This document shows positions 18,174-26,761 of a stretch of 64,000 nucleotides of DNA, piece after piece. The DNA lies in the NCBI RefSeq assembly GCF_018449515.1, contig NZ_JAAVUQ010000014.1, positions 124,001 through 188,000 on the forward strand. The letters are read 5' to 3'. The translations under genes and the position numbers were made by a program. Every line of letters begins with the position of its first letter. Position 1 is the first letter of the stretch. Below the pieces are notes generated by a model that saw only the letters and a program-made list of their open reading frames with translations, was not told the origin of the DNA and did not search any database. Source of the stretch: Caballeronia sp. dw_19 (GTDB lineage Bacteria; Pseudomonadota; Gammaproteobacteria; Burkholderiales; Burkholderiaceae).

Positions 18174-18601
18174 TGCGTTCGAACTAGAGGCCCGGTGTCG
18201 ATGCTTGTAGGCCGAACAGGCGCGAGACCGTCCGGCAGCGAACGACGTACGTTGCAAAAAACGGTCCGACCCCGGGACGCTATAAGGACCTTGTGTCAAA
18301 CACACCGTCAAGCACACTATAGTCCGCGCTACCTGACAAGCCGGTGGCGTTCCGATGACGGCCCTGCCACAAATGGCATTCGTTCTGTATGGCCTACGAC
18401 GCCGCTGCGGGGCGCATCCCGGAATCGGGCATGTCCTATGCGTAGGGCAGTTAGCTCGTGCTTCGAATGCCGAGGCTTGCGAAATACTTTCACGGCGGGC
18501 TTATCGAATCGTTCAGGACTGCATGCCGCGTGAGTCCAGGTCCGACCGGCCGCTACCATGCGCCGTTTATCGAACATTACCTTTAGAAAGGGACTTATTC
18601 C
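18174..18601. other. Divergent intergenic region
   Basis: About 430 bp between the minus-strand desaturase gene and the plus-strand DUF2231 gene. Promoters for both should lie here. No gene, repeat or operator was recognised. Confidence 0.45.
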
Positions 18602-19045
18602 ATGACTCCAGCTAGCCCGATATATCGGTCAAGATGGGCCACGGCGGTCTTCGATTTGTTCAATCCGATCCCCTATGGCCTCTTCGTCGGCACATTGATC
18701 TTCGACATCATCTACGTCATCACCGCCAATGTTTTCTGGGCAAAAGGGGCTGCGTGGCTTGTCACGGCGGGACTGTTTTTTGCAATTATTCCGCGCCTGA
18801 TCAATCTCGGCCATGTATGGCTTGCGTCGCGTGACACGGTAACGCGTGCCGAGAAACTCGACTTCTGGTTGAACCTGCTGGGCATAGTCGCGGCAATAGT
18901 CAACGCGTTCGTCCATAGCCGCGATGCGTACGGAATTGTTCCGGAGAACGTGATTCTCTCGGTCATCACCGTGGCATTGCTTAGCGTCGGACAAATCGCG
19001 CTCGCGTTCGACAAGTTCGGTTTCAGGGAGACGACTCGTGAATAA
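18602..19045 (+). CDS. DUF2231 membrane protein
   Basis: 147 residues with four hydrophobic segments (about 17-40, 46-64, 85-105 and 115-133). The layout 'NPIPYGLFVGTLIFDIIYVI' and 'AEKLDFWLNLLGIVAA' fits DUF2231 small membrane proteins. Such proteins are often paired with sugar/sorbosone dehydrogenase-like proteins; here the stop overlaps the GTG start of such a gene by 8 bp, so the two are translationally coupled. An electron-transfer role is a guess from context. Confidence 0.7.
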   Translation: MTPASPIYRSRWATAVFDLFNPIPYGLFVGTLIFDIIYVITANVFWAKGAAWLVTAGLFFAIIPRLINLGHVWLASRDTVTRAEKLDFWLNLLGIVAAIVNAFVHSRDAYGIVPENVILSVITVALLSVGQIALAFDKFGFRETTRE

Positions 19046-20357
19046 ATCCATCTTGAGTAGCGTTGTTGTAATTACTAGCGCGACCCTGATTGCCGGATGC
19101 AGCGAGCGGGCCAGGTATGACCCCTCGGATCAGGCCGGAGCCAATCCGCCGTTGCCAAGCGCGCAAAGTTTCTTCACGCCTCCGATGCAGGTACCGAAGT
19201 ACGTGGGCTGGCAGAAGGGCGAAACGCCGAAGGTGGCGCAAGGCCTGACAATCCAGGGAATTGCCTCCGGACTTGAACATCCGCGCCAGGTCTATTGCCT
19301 CCCGAATGGTGACATTCTGGTGGCTGAATCGAATAGCCCGAATGCGGAACCCGTTACCTCGCCCAAGCAACTGATCGCCGGCATGGTGACGGGTCGCTCG
19401 GGTAAAAAAGGCAAAGGCGGCAACCGCATTACATTGCTGCGAAAGCGTACCGACGGCAGCGGGGAATGGGACAAATATGTGTTCATCGATCACCTGCATT
19501 CGCCGTTCGGCATGCAACTGATTGGCGACACACTCTATGTCGCCGACACGGACGCAATCCTGAAGTATCCGTACAAATCCGGCGAGACAAGCATGCCGGC
19601 TCAAGGCATCGAACTCGCCGACCTTCCGGACAAGGTCAACCATCACTGGACCAAGGCGTTGCTCGCGAGCCCCGACGGCAAGAAGCTGTATGTCGGCGTC
19701 GGCTCGAACAGCAATGCCAGCGAGAACGGTCTCGATGTCGAATACCGGCGCGCAAATGTACTGGAAGTCGATGTGGCGACGGGCGCGAGCCGCATCTATG
19801 CGGCGGGGATACGCAACCCGACCGGGCTGCAATGGGAACCGAAAACGGGACAACTGTGGGCGGTTGCGAATGAGCGCGATGAAATCGGCGCGGATCTCGT
19901 GCCCGATTATCTGACCTCGGTGAAGGATGACGGATTTTATGGCTGGCCGTACAGCTACTACGGCCAGCATGTCGACCGGCGAGTCCAGCCGCAACGCCCC
20001 GACCTGGTCGCGAAAGCGATCAAGCCGGATTATGCAATTGGCTCCCACGTCGCTCCGCTCGGACTGCTGTTCTATACCGGCAGCAACCTGCCGGCGCAGT
20101 ATCAAGGCGGGGCCTTTATCGGCGAGCATGGCAGTTGGGATCGTTCGCCGCTGAGCGGTTATGCGGTCGCGTACGTCGCGTTCGAGAATGGCAAGCCTGT
20201 AGGAACGCCAAAGCCTGTTGTCACCGGCTTCGCATCGGACGACGAAAAGGAACTGCGTGGTGCACCGGTCGGGCTGGCCCAGGACCAGGACGGCGCGTTG
20301 ATCATTGCCGACGATGTGGGCAATACCGTCTGGCGCGTGACAAAGACAGGAGGTTAA
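19038..20357 (+). CDS. PQQ-dependent sugar dehydrogenase / L-sorbosone dehydrogenase-like lipoprotein
   Basis: 439 residues starting at GTG. The lipobox 'LIAGC' places Cys at about residue 21, so the protein is a lipoprotein on the periplasmic side. The six-bladed beta-propeller of the soluble glucose/sorbosone dehydrogenase family is visible: 'EHPRQVYCLPNGDILVAES', 'HLHSPFGMQLIGDTLYVADT', 'AAGIRNPTGLQWEP', 'HVAPLGLLFYTGS' and 'GSWDRSPLSGY'. The family oxidises sugars using PQQ, but many members are uncharacterised. It is coupled to the upstream DUF2231 gene. No pqq synthesis genes lie in the window. Confidence 0.85.
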   Translation: MNKSILSSVVVITSATLIAGCSERARYDPSDQAGANPPLPSAQSFFTPPMQVPKYVGWQKGETPKVAQGLTIQGIASGLEHPRQVYCLPNGDILVAESNSPNAEPVTSPKQLIAGMVTGRSGKKGKGGNRITLLRKRTDGSGEWDKYVFIDHLHSPFGMQLIGDTLYVADTDAILKYPYKSGETSMPAQGIELADLPDKVNHHWTKALLASPDGKKLYVGVGSNSNASENGLDVEYRRANVLEVDVATGASRIYAAGIRNPTGLQWEPKTGQLWAVANERDEIGADLVPDYLTSVKDDGFYGWPYSYYGQHVDRRVQPQRPDLVAKAIKPDYAIGSHVAPLGLLFYTGSNLPAQYQGGAFIGEHGSWDRSPLSGYAVAYVAFENGKPVGTPKPVVTGFASDDEKELRGAPVGLAQDQDGALIIADDVGNTVWRVTKTGG

Positions 20358-20529
20358 GGCGCAAGCACGTCGATGTGACGAGGGGGCACGCGCCTCCGAT
20401 CGGGTCTCATACAACCCTTTCCTTCCAGGCTTCGAGGCTTCGAGGCTGACCACTTTTTACACTGCGCTACCTGCTTCGCGGTAGGGACGTTGGATGCCGG
20501 CCACGCACGCCTGCGCTTCGCGCGCAGCG

Positions 20530-22434
20530 TCAAACCGCCAGATGGCTCGGCGTGGTAATAGGTTCCGCAGGATCGACATGGACTTCGAGCAGCGCAGCGC
20601 GCGGCGAGCGCAGCATCGCATCGATCGCAGGTCTCAGCCCGGCGGGGCTTGTACAGCGCGTACCTTCCGCGCCGCAGGCATTCGCAATCTGCGCGTAGTC
20701 GATAGCACCGAGCTCACATCCATAGGGAGCGTTACCCAGTTCCTTTTGTTCGAACACCACCTCCGCCAGCATGTCGTTGCGCAGGACGATCACCTTGACC
20801 GGCAGGCCGTTCTTTACGGCCGTCGACATTTCCGCCATGAGCATTGCAAATCCGCCGTCGCCGACAATCGCCACCACCTGGCGAGCGGGATTCGCAAGCT
20901 GAGCCGCGATCGCAAACGGAAGCCCTGGCGCCATCGTGGCGAGCATACCGGTCGCGACAAGTTGCTGATTGCGACGCAAGGTCAGGAACCGCGCGGAGAA
21001 GTGCGTGTTCGCCCCGCAATCCAGACAGATGATTGCGTCGGGCGCCAAGGCATCACTGATGGCGCGAACGACGCTTTGCGGCCTCAGCGGTGTCCGTTCA
21101 GTGGCGGCCACGCGATCCAGCAAAGCATTCCATTGCACGACGCGGCCTTGCGTCTCGCGTAGAAAGGCATCGTCTTTCTGACGCAGCAGTGGAAGCAGCG
21201 CGCGCAGCGTCTCCTTCGTGTCGCCGACGAGACCCACTTCCACCGGGAAACGCAGTCCTATGCGCTCGGCCTTGATGTCCAGTTGCACACCGCGTGCGGC
21301 ACCCGGCTTCGGATACGAATCCACCCATGGCATCGTCGTGCCGATAATCAGCACGGTATCGCACCCATGCATCGCTTCCTCCGACGGCACCGTGCCGAGG
21401 TGCCCGATGCCACCTGTGGAGAACGGTGAATCGTCCGGCAGCGCGGTTCGCCCGAGCAGCGCTTTGGCGACGGGCGCGTTGAGCCGGCTCGCGACCTGTT
21501 CCAGTTCGGCAGTTGCGCCAAGCGCACCCTGGCCTGCCATGATCGCCACACGGCTGCCGGCGTTGATCAGGTCGGCTGCGGCCTGCAACTCATGGCGCGA
21601 CGGCGTGGGCGTCGGGCGGCTCCATGCGGTCGAGGTCCGTAGGCCGTGATTTTCGGTGGATGCCTTGTCTTCGGAGAAATGCATGTCCTGCACGTCTTTC
21701 GATACCGTCAGATGCGCGACGCCACGCGAGCCGAGCGCGGTGCGGCAGGCGATGTCGGTCACCGTCAGGGCATGGCGGGGACCGGTCACCACGGTGTTAT
21801 AGAGCGCGACGTCCTGCATCAGCGCAGAGGTATCGACGCTCTGCTGAAAGCGCGTTCCGAGGAGGTCGTGGAAGGTCAGGCCAGTGAGGGCGAGAACCGG
21901 CGCGCCGTCGAAGTGAGCGTCGTAGAGCCCGTTCATCAGGTGTACCGCGCCGGGTCCGGTCGTCGCGACGCAGACGCCCAGACGCCCCGTTGACTTGGCC
22001 CATCCCGATGCCATGAACGCGGCAGCTTCTTCGTGCCGCACGCCGATAAAACGGATTTTGTCCTGGCGCTTGCGCAGCGCTTCGATAATCGGATTGATGC
22101 CGTCGCCGACCATGCCGAAGACATGATCGACATCCCATGCCAGCAAAGTTTCGACGATCACGTCGGCCGTTGTTGCGTCGCTGCCCGGCTGAAACGACGG
22201 TTGTCGCCCGAGTGTCGCGGGCTGCCCTGCGGGAGATGCCGTCGTCTGTGCCGCGACGGCCCTGGCGGCGAGCAGGCCGGCGCCACCCGCGGCAGCCGCG
22301 CGCAGCATCGCGCGGCGTTGCGGGGACTGCGGTCGCTCGCCGGTGGCGCTCCGGTGGAGGTCTTGCGAGTCGTGCTCGTCTCGCTCGGTCGTCACGCGGC
22401 CTGTTTTCGAAGCGGAAGGTGGAGTTGAAGTCAC
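20530..22434 (-). CDS. Thiamine-pyrophosphate-dependent enzyme (pyruvate oxidase/acetolactate synthase-like) with Tat-like signal
   Basis: 634 residues. Three TPP-enzyme domains follow an unusual N-terminus. The Pyr domain has 'DHVFGMVGDGINPIIEALRK' and the catalytic glutamate in 'GVRHEEAAAFMASGWAK'; a central domain follows; the PP domain has 'GDGGFAMLMAEMSTAVKNGL' with the Mg/TPP motif GDG...N. It is most like quinone- or oxygen-dependent pyruvate oxidases (PoxB-like), but the product is uncertain. Before the core, at about residues 40-65, is 'RRAMLRAAAAGGAGLLAA' ending AVAAQ, which resembles a twin-arginine export signal. GTG at 22434 is chosen because GGGAG lies six bases upstream; a GTG at 22476 is also open. 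Confidence 0.85.
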   Translation of the reverse strand: MTSTPPSASKTGRVTTERDEHDSQDLHRSATGERPQSPQRRAMLRAAAAGGAGLLAARAVAAQTTASPAGQPATLGRQPSFQPGSDATTADVIVETLLAWDVDHVFGMVGDGINPIIEALRKRQDKIRFIGVRHEEAAAFMASGWAKSTGRLGVCVATTGPGAVHLMNGLYDAHFDGAPVLALTGLTFHDLLGTRFQQSVDTSALMQDVALYNTVVTGPRHALTVTDIACRTALGSRGVAHLTVSKDVQDMHFSEDKASTENHGLRTSTAWSRPTPTPSRHELQAAADLINAGSRVAIMAGQGALGATAELEQVASRLNAPVAKALLGRTALPDDSPFSTGGIGHLGTVPSEEAMHGCDTVLIIGTTMPWVDSYPKPGAARGVQLDIKAERIGLRFPVEVGLVGDTKETLRALLPLLRQKDDAFLRETQGRVVQWNALLDRVAATERTPLRPQSVVRAISDALAPDAIICLDCGANTHFSARFLTLRRNQQLVATGMLATMAPGLPFAIAAQLANPARQVVAIVGDGGFAMLMAEMSTAVKNGLPVKVIVLRNDMLAEVVFEQKELGNAPYGCELGAIDYAQIANACGAEGTRCTSPAGLRPAIDAMLRSPRAALLEVHVDPAEPITTPSHLAV

Positions 22435-23151
22435 GACGTACTCCCGATGACACGCAGCCAGATCTGCGCGGTCCACGCTTCGCGCACTGGTGTTGGCATC
22501 GGCGACGCGCCGGTCGCTTCATGCAACCTGACGACGGGTCAGCAAGCCGCGATCCTGACACGTGCGGATGACTGTTACGGCATGAGGCATCGGGAATGTT
22601 CCCGCCGCATCTGATTGTGTAGTCGCGTATTCTGGATGTATCGGCGTCGGTTCTACCCCCGTTTCTAGCCCTGTTTGATGGTGGGTTCTGGGGGTAGCGA
22701 TGGAATCGGGTAAGAGCATTATTACCCGCTGGACGCTTATAGACGGGATTCCGTTTTGACGCCATCAAGGCTCCGATTGCCGGCAGATCTCGGCCGAAAG
22801 TTAACCAATTAACTTCCGTGCTCTCTCCCACCCTCTTCAAGCGAAAGACGAGCATGGGACGTCCAAACTCGTAGAGATAGGTACGGCTTGCTCGGCTGGT
22901 CATCGGCCTTTGCGGTCGTTGGCGAGCTTGTCGCGGCCTTCGCGAATGTCGGCGTTAGACGCCTTGGTTGAACTGGCGCTATCGGCCAAGTAGAGTCACT
23001 CGGGCAGATGTCGCGAGAGCCCCCTCGGAGGCCGACAACGGACTTCCGTCGAAATTGCTTTGATATGCCGCATCGGGTCATTCCAGACCGTTCGTGAAGT
23101 TCATGAGCGAGCGCATCGGCCAGCGAGATCCTGCCGGCCGCACTTAGAGCA
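22435..23151. other. Long intergenic region with inverted repeats
   Basis: About 715 bp upstream of the TPP enzyme and beyond the end of the LprI-like gene. It contains two dyads in the TPP-gene leader: CTACCCCC (22653-22660) with GGGGGTAG (22690-22697), and CGGGTAA-N8-TTACCCG (22707-22728). Between about 22920 and 23010 the minus strand reads 'KASNADIREGRDKLANDR' before a stop, a possible scrap of a small helical protein. No complete gene is supported. Confidence 0.5.
22707..22728. repeat. Inverted repeat CGGGTAA-N8-TTACCCG
   Basis: 7-bp perfect arms separated by 8 bases, about 270 bp upstream of the TPP-enzyme start. The geometry fits a dimeric repressor or activator operator. No regulator gene lies adjacent. 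Confidence 0.45.
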
Positions 23152-24105
23152 TCATCGCGGTATCGGCGCTCCTGGCGCAAGCAACCGATGCAAATCGGTC
23201 CAGGGCACGGTCACTTCGAGAATGCCGGATGCCATTGCATCTGCCTCACCTGGGTTGAACGAAATAAGAAGGCCCTCCTTGGTGAAGGACCACGCCGTCG
23301 GATCTCGCACGTCCTTGCTGATTCCGTCAGCAAAGAAGGGGGTGACGTTCAATTCCCGCGAGGCACGATCACGTAAGAATGCCTCCCATCCGCTATCCGG
23401 TGTGAACAAGTCCTCCGTCTTGAGGCGATGCAGGGCTGGCTTGAGCAAGTAGGAAATGTTGCTCATGGTCACGGAAGCCGCTCCCGCAGCGCATTGCTCA
23501 GTGTGGAACATCTCGACGTTAATGAAATCCGGCGTCGCCGACTGAACCCTGAAACCCACGAACTGATCGCTGGAAGTCTCGGTGTCTCCGAAACACCAAT
23601 TTGCTCGCGCTGTCGCCGCCGATCGGACTATCGCAGCATTCCATTGTTCTGCTATCGGGGAAATCGGATGATCGATTCTTGGCAGGCCCGTGTGCTGTTC
23701 CAAAGGCTTGCCGGTGTCTTCTTGTTTCCCGATTGACGTGTAATGGTCAATTCGGCTGAACACGAAGGGACCAATGGAAATGGCGGCGCCGCGCAGGTCA
23801 TCGAGCCGGTCAGCGTATTGCCGTCGCAGACAGGAAGTGGGGCTTTCATCCCTCTTGTTATCAAGACACAGGACTTTCGCGACCTTGAGCCACTGTTGCT
23901 GCCCGGTGCGCAGGATCATTTTTCCCGGGTCGGAAAGTAATGGCAGGGCCGCATCGTAGCGCTGCGCCATCGCTTCGTCTTGAGCCGATAGCTTCGGATC
24001 GGCGCAAACCGTTTTCTCGAAACGGATTCTGGCGTTGCCGCAGTCAAAGCTTGCTGCCGCCGCGATCGATGGCGCCAAACAGGCAACGGACAGGCTGACG
24101 ATCAT
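23152..24105 (-). CDS. Secreted protein with DUF1311 (LprI-like) N-terminal domain
   Basis: 317 residues. A signal peptide ('MIVSLSVACLAPSIAAAA') is followed by a Cys-rich DUF1311/LprI-like domain: 'FDCGNARIRFEKTVCADPKL', 'QRYDAALPLL', 'WLKVAKVLCLDNK' and 'CLRRQYADRLDDL'. The second half (about 130-317) resembles the secreted domain found after such modules (RsiV/DUF3298-like fold possible) but has no certain assignment. LprI of mycobacteria inhibits lysozyme; that role here is only suggested by the domain. The start at 24105 is chosen from the signal peptide. An unrelated secreted protein gene lies upstream on the same strand. Confidence 0.7.
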   Translation of the reverse strand: MIVSLSVACLAPSIAAAASFDCGNARIRFEKTVCADPKLSAQDEAMAQRYDAALPLLSDPGKMILRTGQQQWLKVAKVLCLDNKRDESPTSCLRRQYADRLDDLRGAAISIGPFVFSRIDHYTSIGKQEDTGKPLEQHTGLPRIDHPISPIAEQWNAAIVRSAATARANWCFGDTETSSDQFVGFRVQSATPDFINVEMFHTEQCAAGAASVTMSNISYLLKPALHRLKTEDLFTPDSGWEAFLRDRASRELNVTPFFADGISKDVRDPTAWSFTKEGLLISFNPGEADAMASGILEVTVPWTDLHRLLAPGAPIPR

Positions 24106-24351
24106 TAAGTAACGTCCCTGCCGGGCCTGGTGTCGCTGGTTTGCGAAGCGACCTATTAATGTTTGTCGAGTGGCAATCAAGCGCCGATGGACCCATCGCT
24201 GCACTGAACAGTAAGGGCTGGAATGTGGACACTCAACGCGCGACATCTGCAGCATAATGGTCGGCCGAAGGTGGATAGAGTGATGCGGCGGCCGGCAAAG
24301 TTGTGCGCCTCCGGGTTATTGACACGCGTTGGCGATGTCGGCACGGCAGGA

Positions 24352-25089
24352 CTATTGATCGTCGCTCAGACCACTCGGAACGCCATAGTGCGAACCATCG
24401 TATTCCACTGTAAAGCTGGCCCGTCTGGCGGCCTTGTCCTTGCTTGCACATTGTTCCCCGGCCACCGTCTTGGTCGTATCGACTGTCTTTTCGCTGACAA
24501 GCAGCGTTGCATAACCGCCCTGGCCGGCTGGGCCGACCGATATTGCGCGGGACGTATCGGAGAACTGGCCGGCGCAGTTGCCGTCCCAATCTCCCTTGCT
24601 TTGTCGCGTCGTTAGATTGGTGAGCACCCGCCTAAGCTTGCCCTCGTCAATGACATAAAGACTGAGCGTCGTATCCTCGAAGGGATTTACTCGCGACGAG
24701 TTTTGAAAGCTCTTCCTTACGCCAAAGGCAAGTTCCTGAGGCGTAAGCCGCCAAGGCGCGGTATCGAGAGCAATGCTTTGCAAGCCCATCGCGTCGGACG
24801 TAATGGCGGCGGGTTCGTAACTGTGAGCGATGACCGCTCCCGTCTTGCTGTCCGCCACCAGCACCTCGAGATCATAGACCGTCTCATCGGTTGTCCCGCC
24901 TTTCTGGGGCAACGGCAACACGGCAAGCGTTTGTGCCGGATTTGCGGGCCAAACCTTGCAAGCGGCATTGTCGGCGTCGACAGCGCGACCGGGTTGCAGC
25001 GTGTGAGCCCACTCAGTAAAGCGTTCTTTGCAGTCCGCGTGTGCGAGAAGGGGCAAGCATAAGAAAGCCGATGCAACGAGAGTGCGCAT
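24352..25089 (-). CDS. Hypothetical secreted protein
   Basis: 245 residues with a signal peptide ('MRTLVASAFLCLPLLAHA') and mature start 'DCKERFTEWAHTLQPG'. Four cysteines in the mature part ('DCKE', 'AACKVWP', 'GNCAGQ', 'EQCASKD') could make two disulfides. I do not recognise the family. Beta-rich sequence such as 'TVYDLEVLVADSKTGAVIAH' suggests a folded periplasmic protein. It precedes the DUF1311 gene by about 245 bp on the same strand, so co-transcription is uncertain. Confidence 0.65.
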   Translation of the reverse strand: MRTLVASAFLCLPLLAHADCKERFTEWAHTLQPGRAVDADNAACKVWPANPAQTLAVLPLPQKGGTTDETVYDLEVLVADSKTGAVIAHSYEPAAITSDAMGLQSIALDTAPWRLTPQELAFGVRKSFQNSSRVNPFEDTTLSLYVIDEGKLRRVLTNLTTRQSKGDWDGNCAGQFSDTSRAISVGPAGQGGYATLLVSEKTVDTTKTVAGEQCASKDKAARRASFTVEYDGSHYGVPSGLSDDQ

Positions 25090-25408
25090 GGGTATGTGGT
25101 CGGAGGTTGTGGTGAACGTGAGCGATGCGCTGCCGCGGGAATTCTACAAGATCAGGCCGACTTGGGGGCGGGATACGCCGCAGTGACGCGGCTGTTCATG
25201 GAAGCGTCAATCACGATTGACTGATTTGACTGATGCCAACCCCGAACGGCCCATCGGATTGATCAATACCGCTCGTTCCACGCCGGGTTCCAATAACGCC
25301 GCGTTTTCTTTCCGCGTACCATTGCGCCTCGTCGCCGTTGAGCTATCTTCGTCGTCGCTGCCTTGCATGCTTACGATATTCTTTCCATACAATCGACAGG
25401 ACCCCGCC
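25090..25408. other. Divergent intergenic region
   Basis: About 320 bp between two divergent genes for secreted proteins. It must hold both promoters. No gene or clear operator was seen. A small direct repeat of TTGACTGA is present near 25215-25230. Confidence 0.4.
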
Positions 25409-26500
25409 ATGATCCGATTCGCATCCCTGCTGGCCACAGCAGGAATGTGCGTACTGACCGGCCTCGTGCCGGCCCGCGCTGCGACAACTGAACCTGCTTC
25501 CGAGCAGGCAGCCGATTTCACTGAGCACGACTTCCATTTCTCCGATGGCGCTACGTTGCCGGATATTCATATCCACTACGCAACCTTGGGCACGCCGCGG
25601 CGCAACGCGCACGGCGAGATCAATAATGCAGTGTTGCTGATGCACGGCACCACCGGCACCGGCCGGGCATTCCTCGCGCCGGCAATGCGCCGGGAACTCT
25701 TCGCCCCGGGCGAGCCGCTCGACACGAGCCGGTACTTTATCGTGATCCCCGACGGCCTGGGCCGGGGCGGTTCGAGCAAGCCGAGCGACGGCATGCACGC
25801 AAGATTCCCGCATTACGGCTATGGCGACGTCGTCGAGGCAAACCATCGTCTGCTCGTCGAGGGTTTGAACATCCATCATCTGCGCCTGGTGCTCGGTACG
25901 TCGATGGGAGGCATGCAGACCTGGATGTGGGGCGAGCGGTACCCCGAGATGGCGGATGCGTTGATGCCGATTGCCAGCCAACCGATCGCGATGGCCGGCC
26001 GCAATTGGCTCTGGCGGCAGATGATCGTCGGCGCTATTCGCAACGACCCGGGCTGGCAGGGTGGCGACTATAGCGTGCCGCCGACCCAGTGGACCCGCGT
26101 GATGCCAGTCTTCACGATCATCACCAACAACCCGGCACGCATGCAAAGCGAGGCCCCCAATCGCGACGCCGCCACGCAGATGTATGAAAACCTGGTCGGC
26201 ACCGCCGGGAAGACCGACGCCAACGACGTGCTGTACTGGTTCGAATCGTCATGGGACTACAACCCCGCGCCTGAGTTGTCAAAGATTCGCGCACGGCTGT
26301 TTGCCGTCAATTTTGCCGACGACCTGATCAACGCCGCGGACCTCGGTGTGATGCAGCGGGAGATGAAGGCTGTACCCAACGGAGGCTTCGTCGAAATGCC
26401 GGAGACTGCGCACTCGTACGGGCATCAGACCCTCGCTCACCCTGACGTGTGGAAGCCGTACCTGGCACAGTTGCTGAACGACACGGCCAACAAGCATTGA
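25409..26500 (+). CDS. Exported alpha/beta hydrolase, homoserine O-acetyltransferase (MetX)-like
   Basis: 363 residues. A signal peptide ('MCVLTGLVPARAATT') precedes a MetX-type alpha/beta-hydrolase domain: 'INNAVLLMHGTTGTGRAFL', the nucleophile elbow 'LGTSMGGMQTWMWG', a later Asp in 'FADDLIN', and the His in 'ETAHSYGHQTLAH'. MetX enzymes are cytoplasmic, so the signal peptide argues for a different role, probably an esterase or acyltransferase in the periplasm. Start chosen from the signal peptide; the frame upstream is non-coding leader. A GC-rich hairpin follows the stop. Confidence 0.8.
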   Translation: MIRFASLLATAGMCVLTGLVPARAATTEPASEQAADFTEHDFHFSDGATLPDIHIHYATLGTPRRNAHGEINNAVLLMHGTTGTGRAFLAPAMRRELFAPGEPLDTSRYFIVIPDGLGRGGSSKPSDGMHARFPHYGYGDVVEANHRLLVEGLNIHHLRLVLGTSMGGMQTWMWGERYPEMADALMPIASQPIAMAGRNWLWRQMIVGAIRNDPGWQGGDYSVPPTQWTRVMPVFTIITNNPARMQSEAPNRDAATQMYENLVGTAGKTDANDVLYWFESSWDYNPAPELSKIRARLFAVNFADDLINAADLGVMQREMKAVPNGGFVEMPETAHSYGHQTLAHPDVWKPYLAQLLNDTANKH

Positions 26501-26572
26501 CCCGAAGGCGCCGGCAGGACCATCCCGCGTCGTGCGGTGCCAAGCAATCCGGCCACCCGTTGCAGGCCCAAT

Positions 26573-26601
26573 GTTGCAGGCCCAATAATGGGCCCTGCAA
26601 C
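26573..26601 (+). terminator. Hairpin after MetX-like gene
   Basis: GTTGCAGGCCCA-ATAA-TGGGCCCTGCAAC: 12-bp arms with one extra C, 72 bp after the stop. A partial copy of the left arm (TTGCAGGCCCAAT) lies just before it. No T-tract follows, so termination strength is uncertain. Confidence 0.5.
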
Positions 26602-26761
26602 GGCCTGTAATACGCCTCCACGCTGTCTCGCTCCGTCTAACGGCTCAAGTTCAAATTTCCCCCTTCATATTTCCGCTCGACTGCCGTAAACCCTATCGAC
26701 CGCGCGTACTTTCCTGGTGCGACATTTTTCCCGTTCTACTTGTTGTGCCTTTGAGGCATCT

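Noticed and set aside
19023..20453. 476-residue open frame on the minus strand
   Set aside because: It is antisense to the sorbosone-dehydrogenase-like gene, which has a lipobox and family motifs. The frame is a by-product of high GC content.
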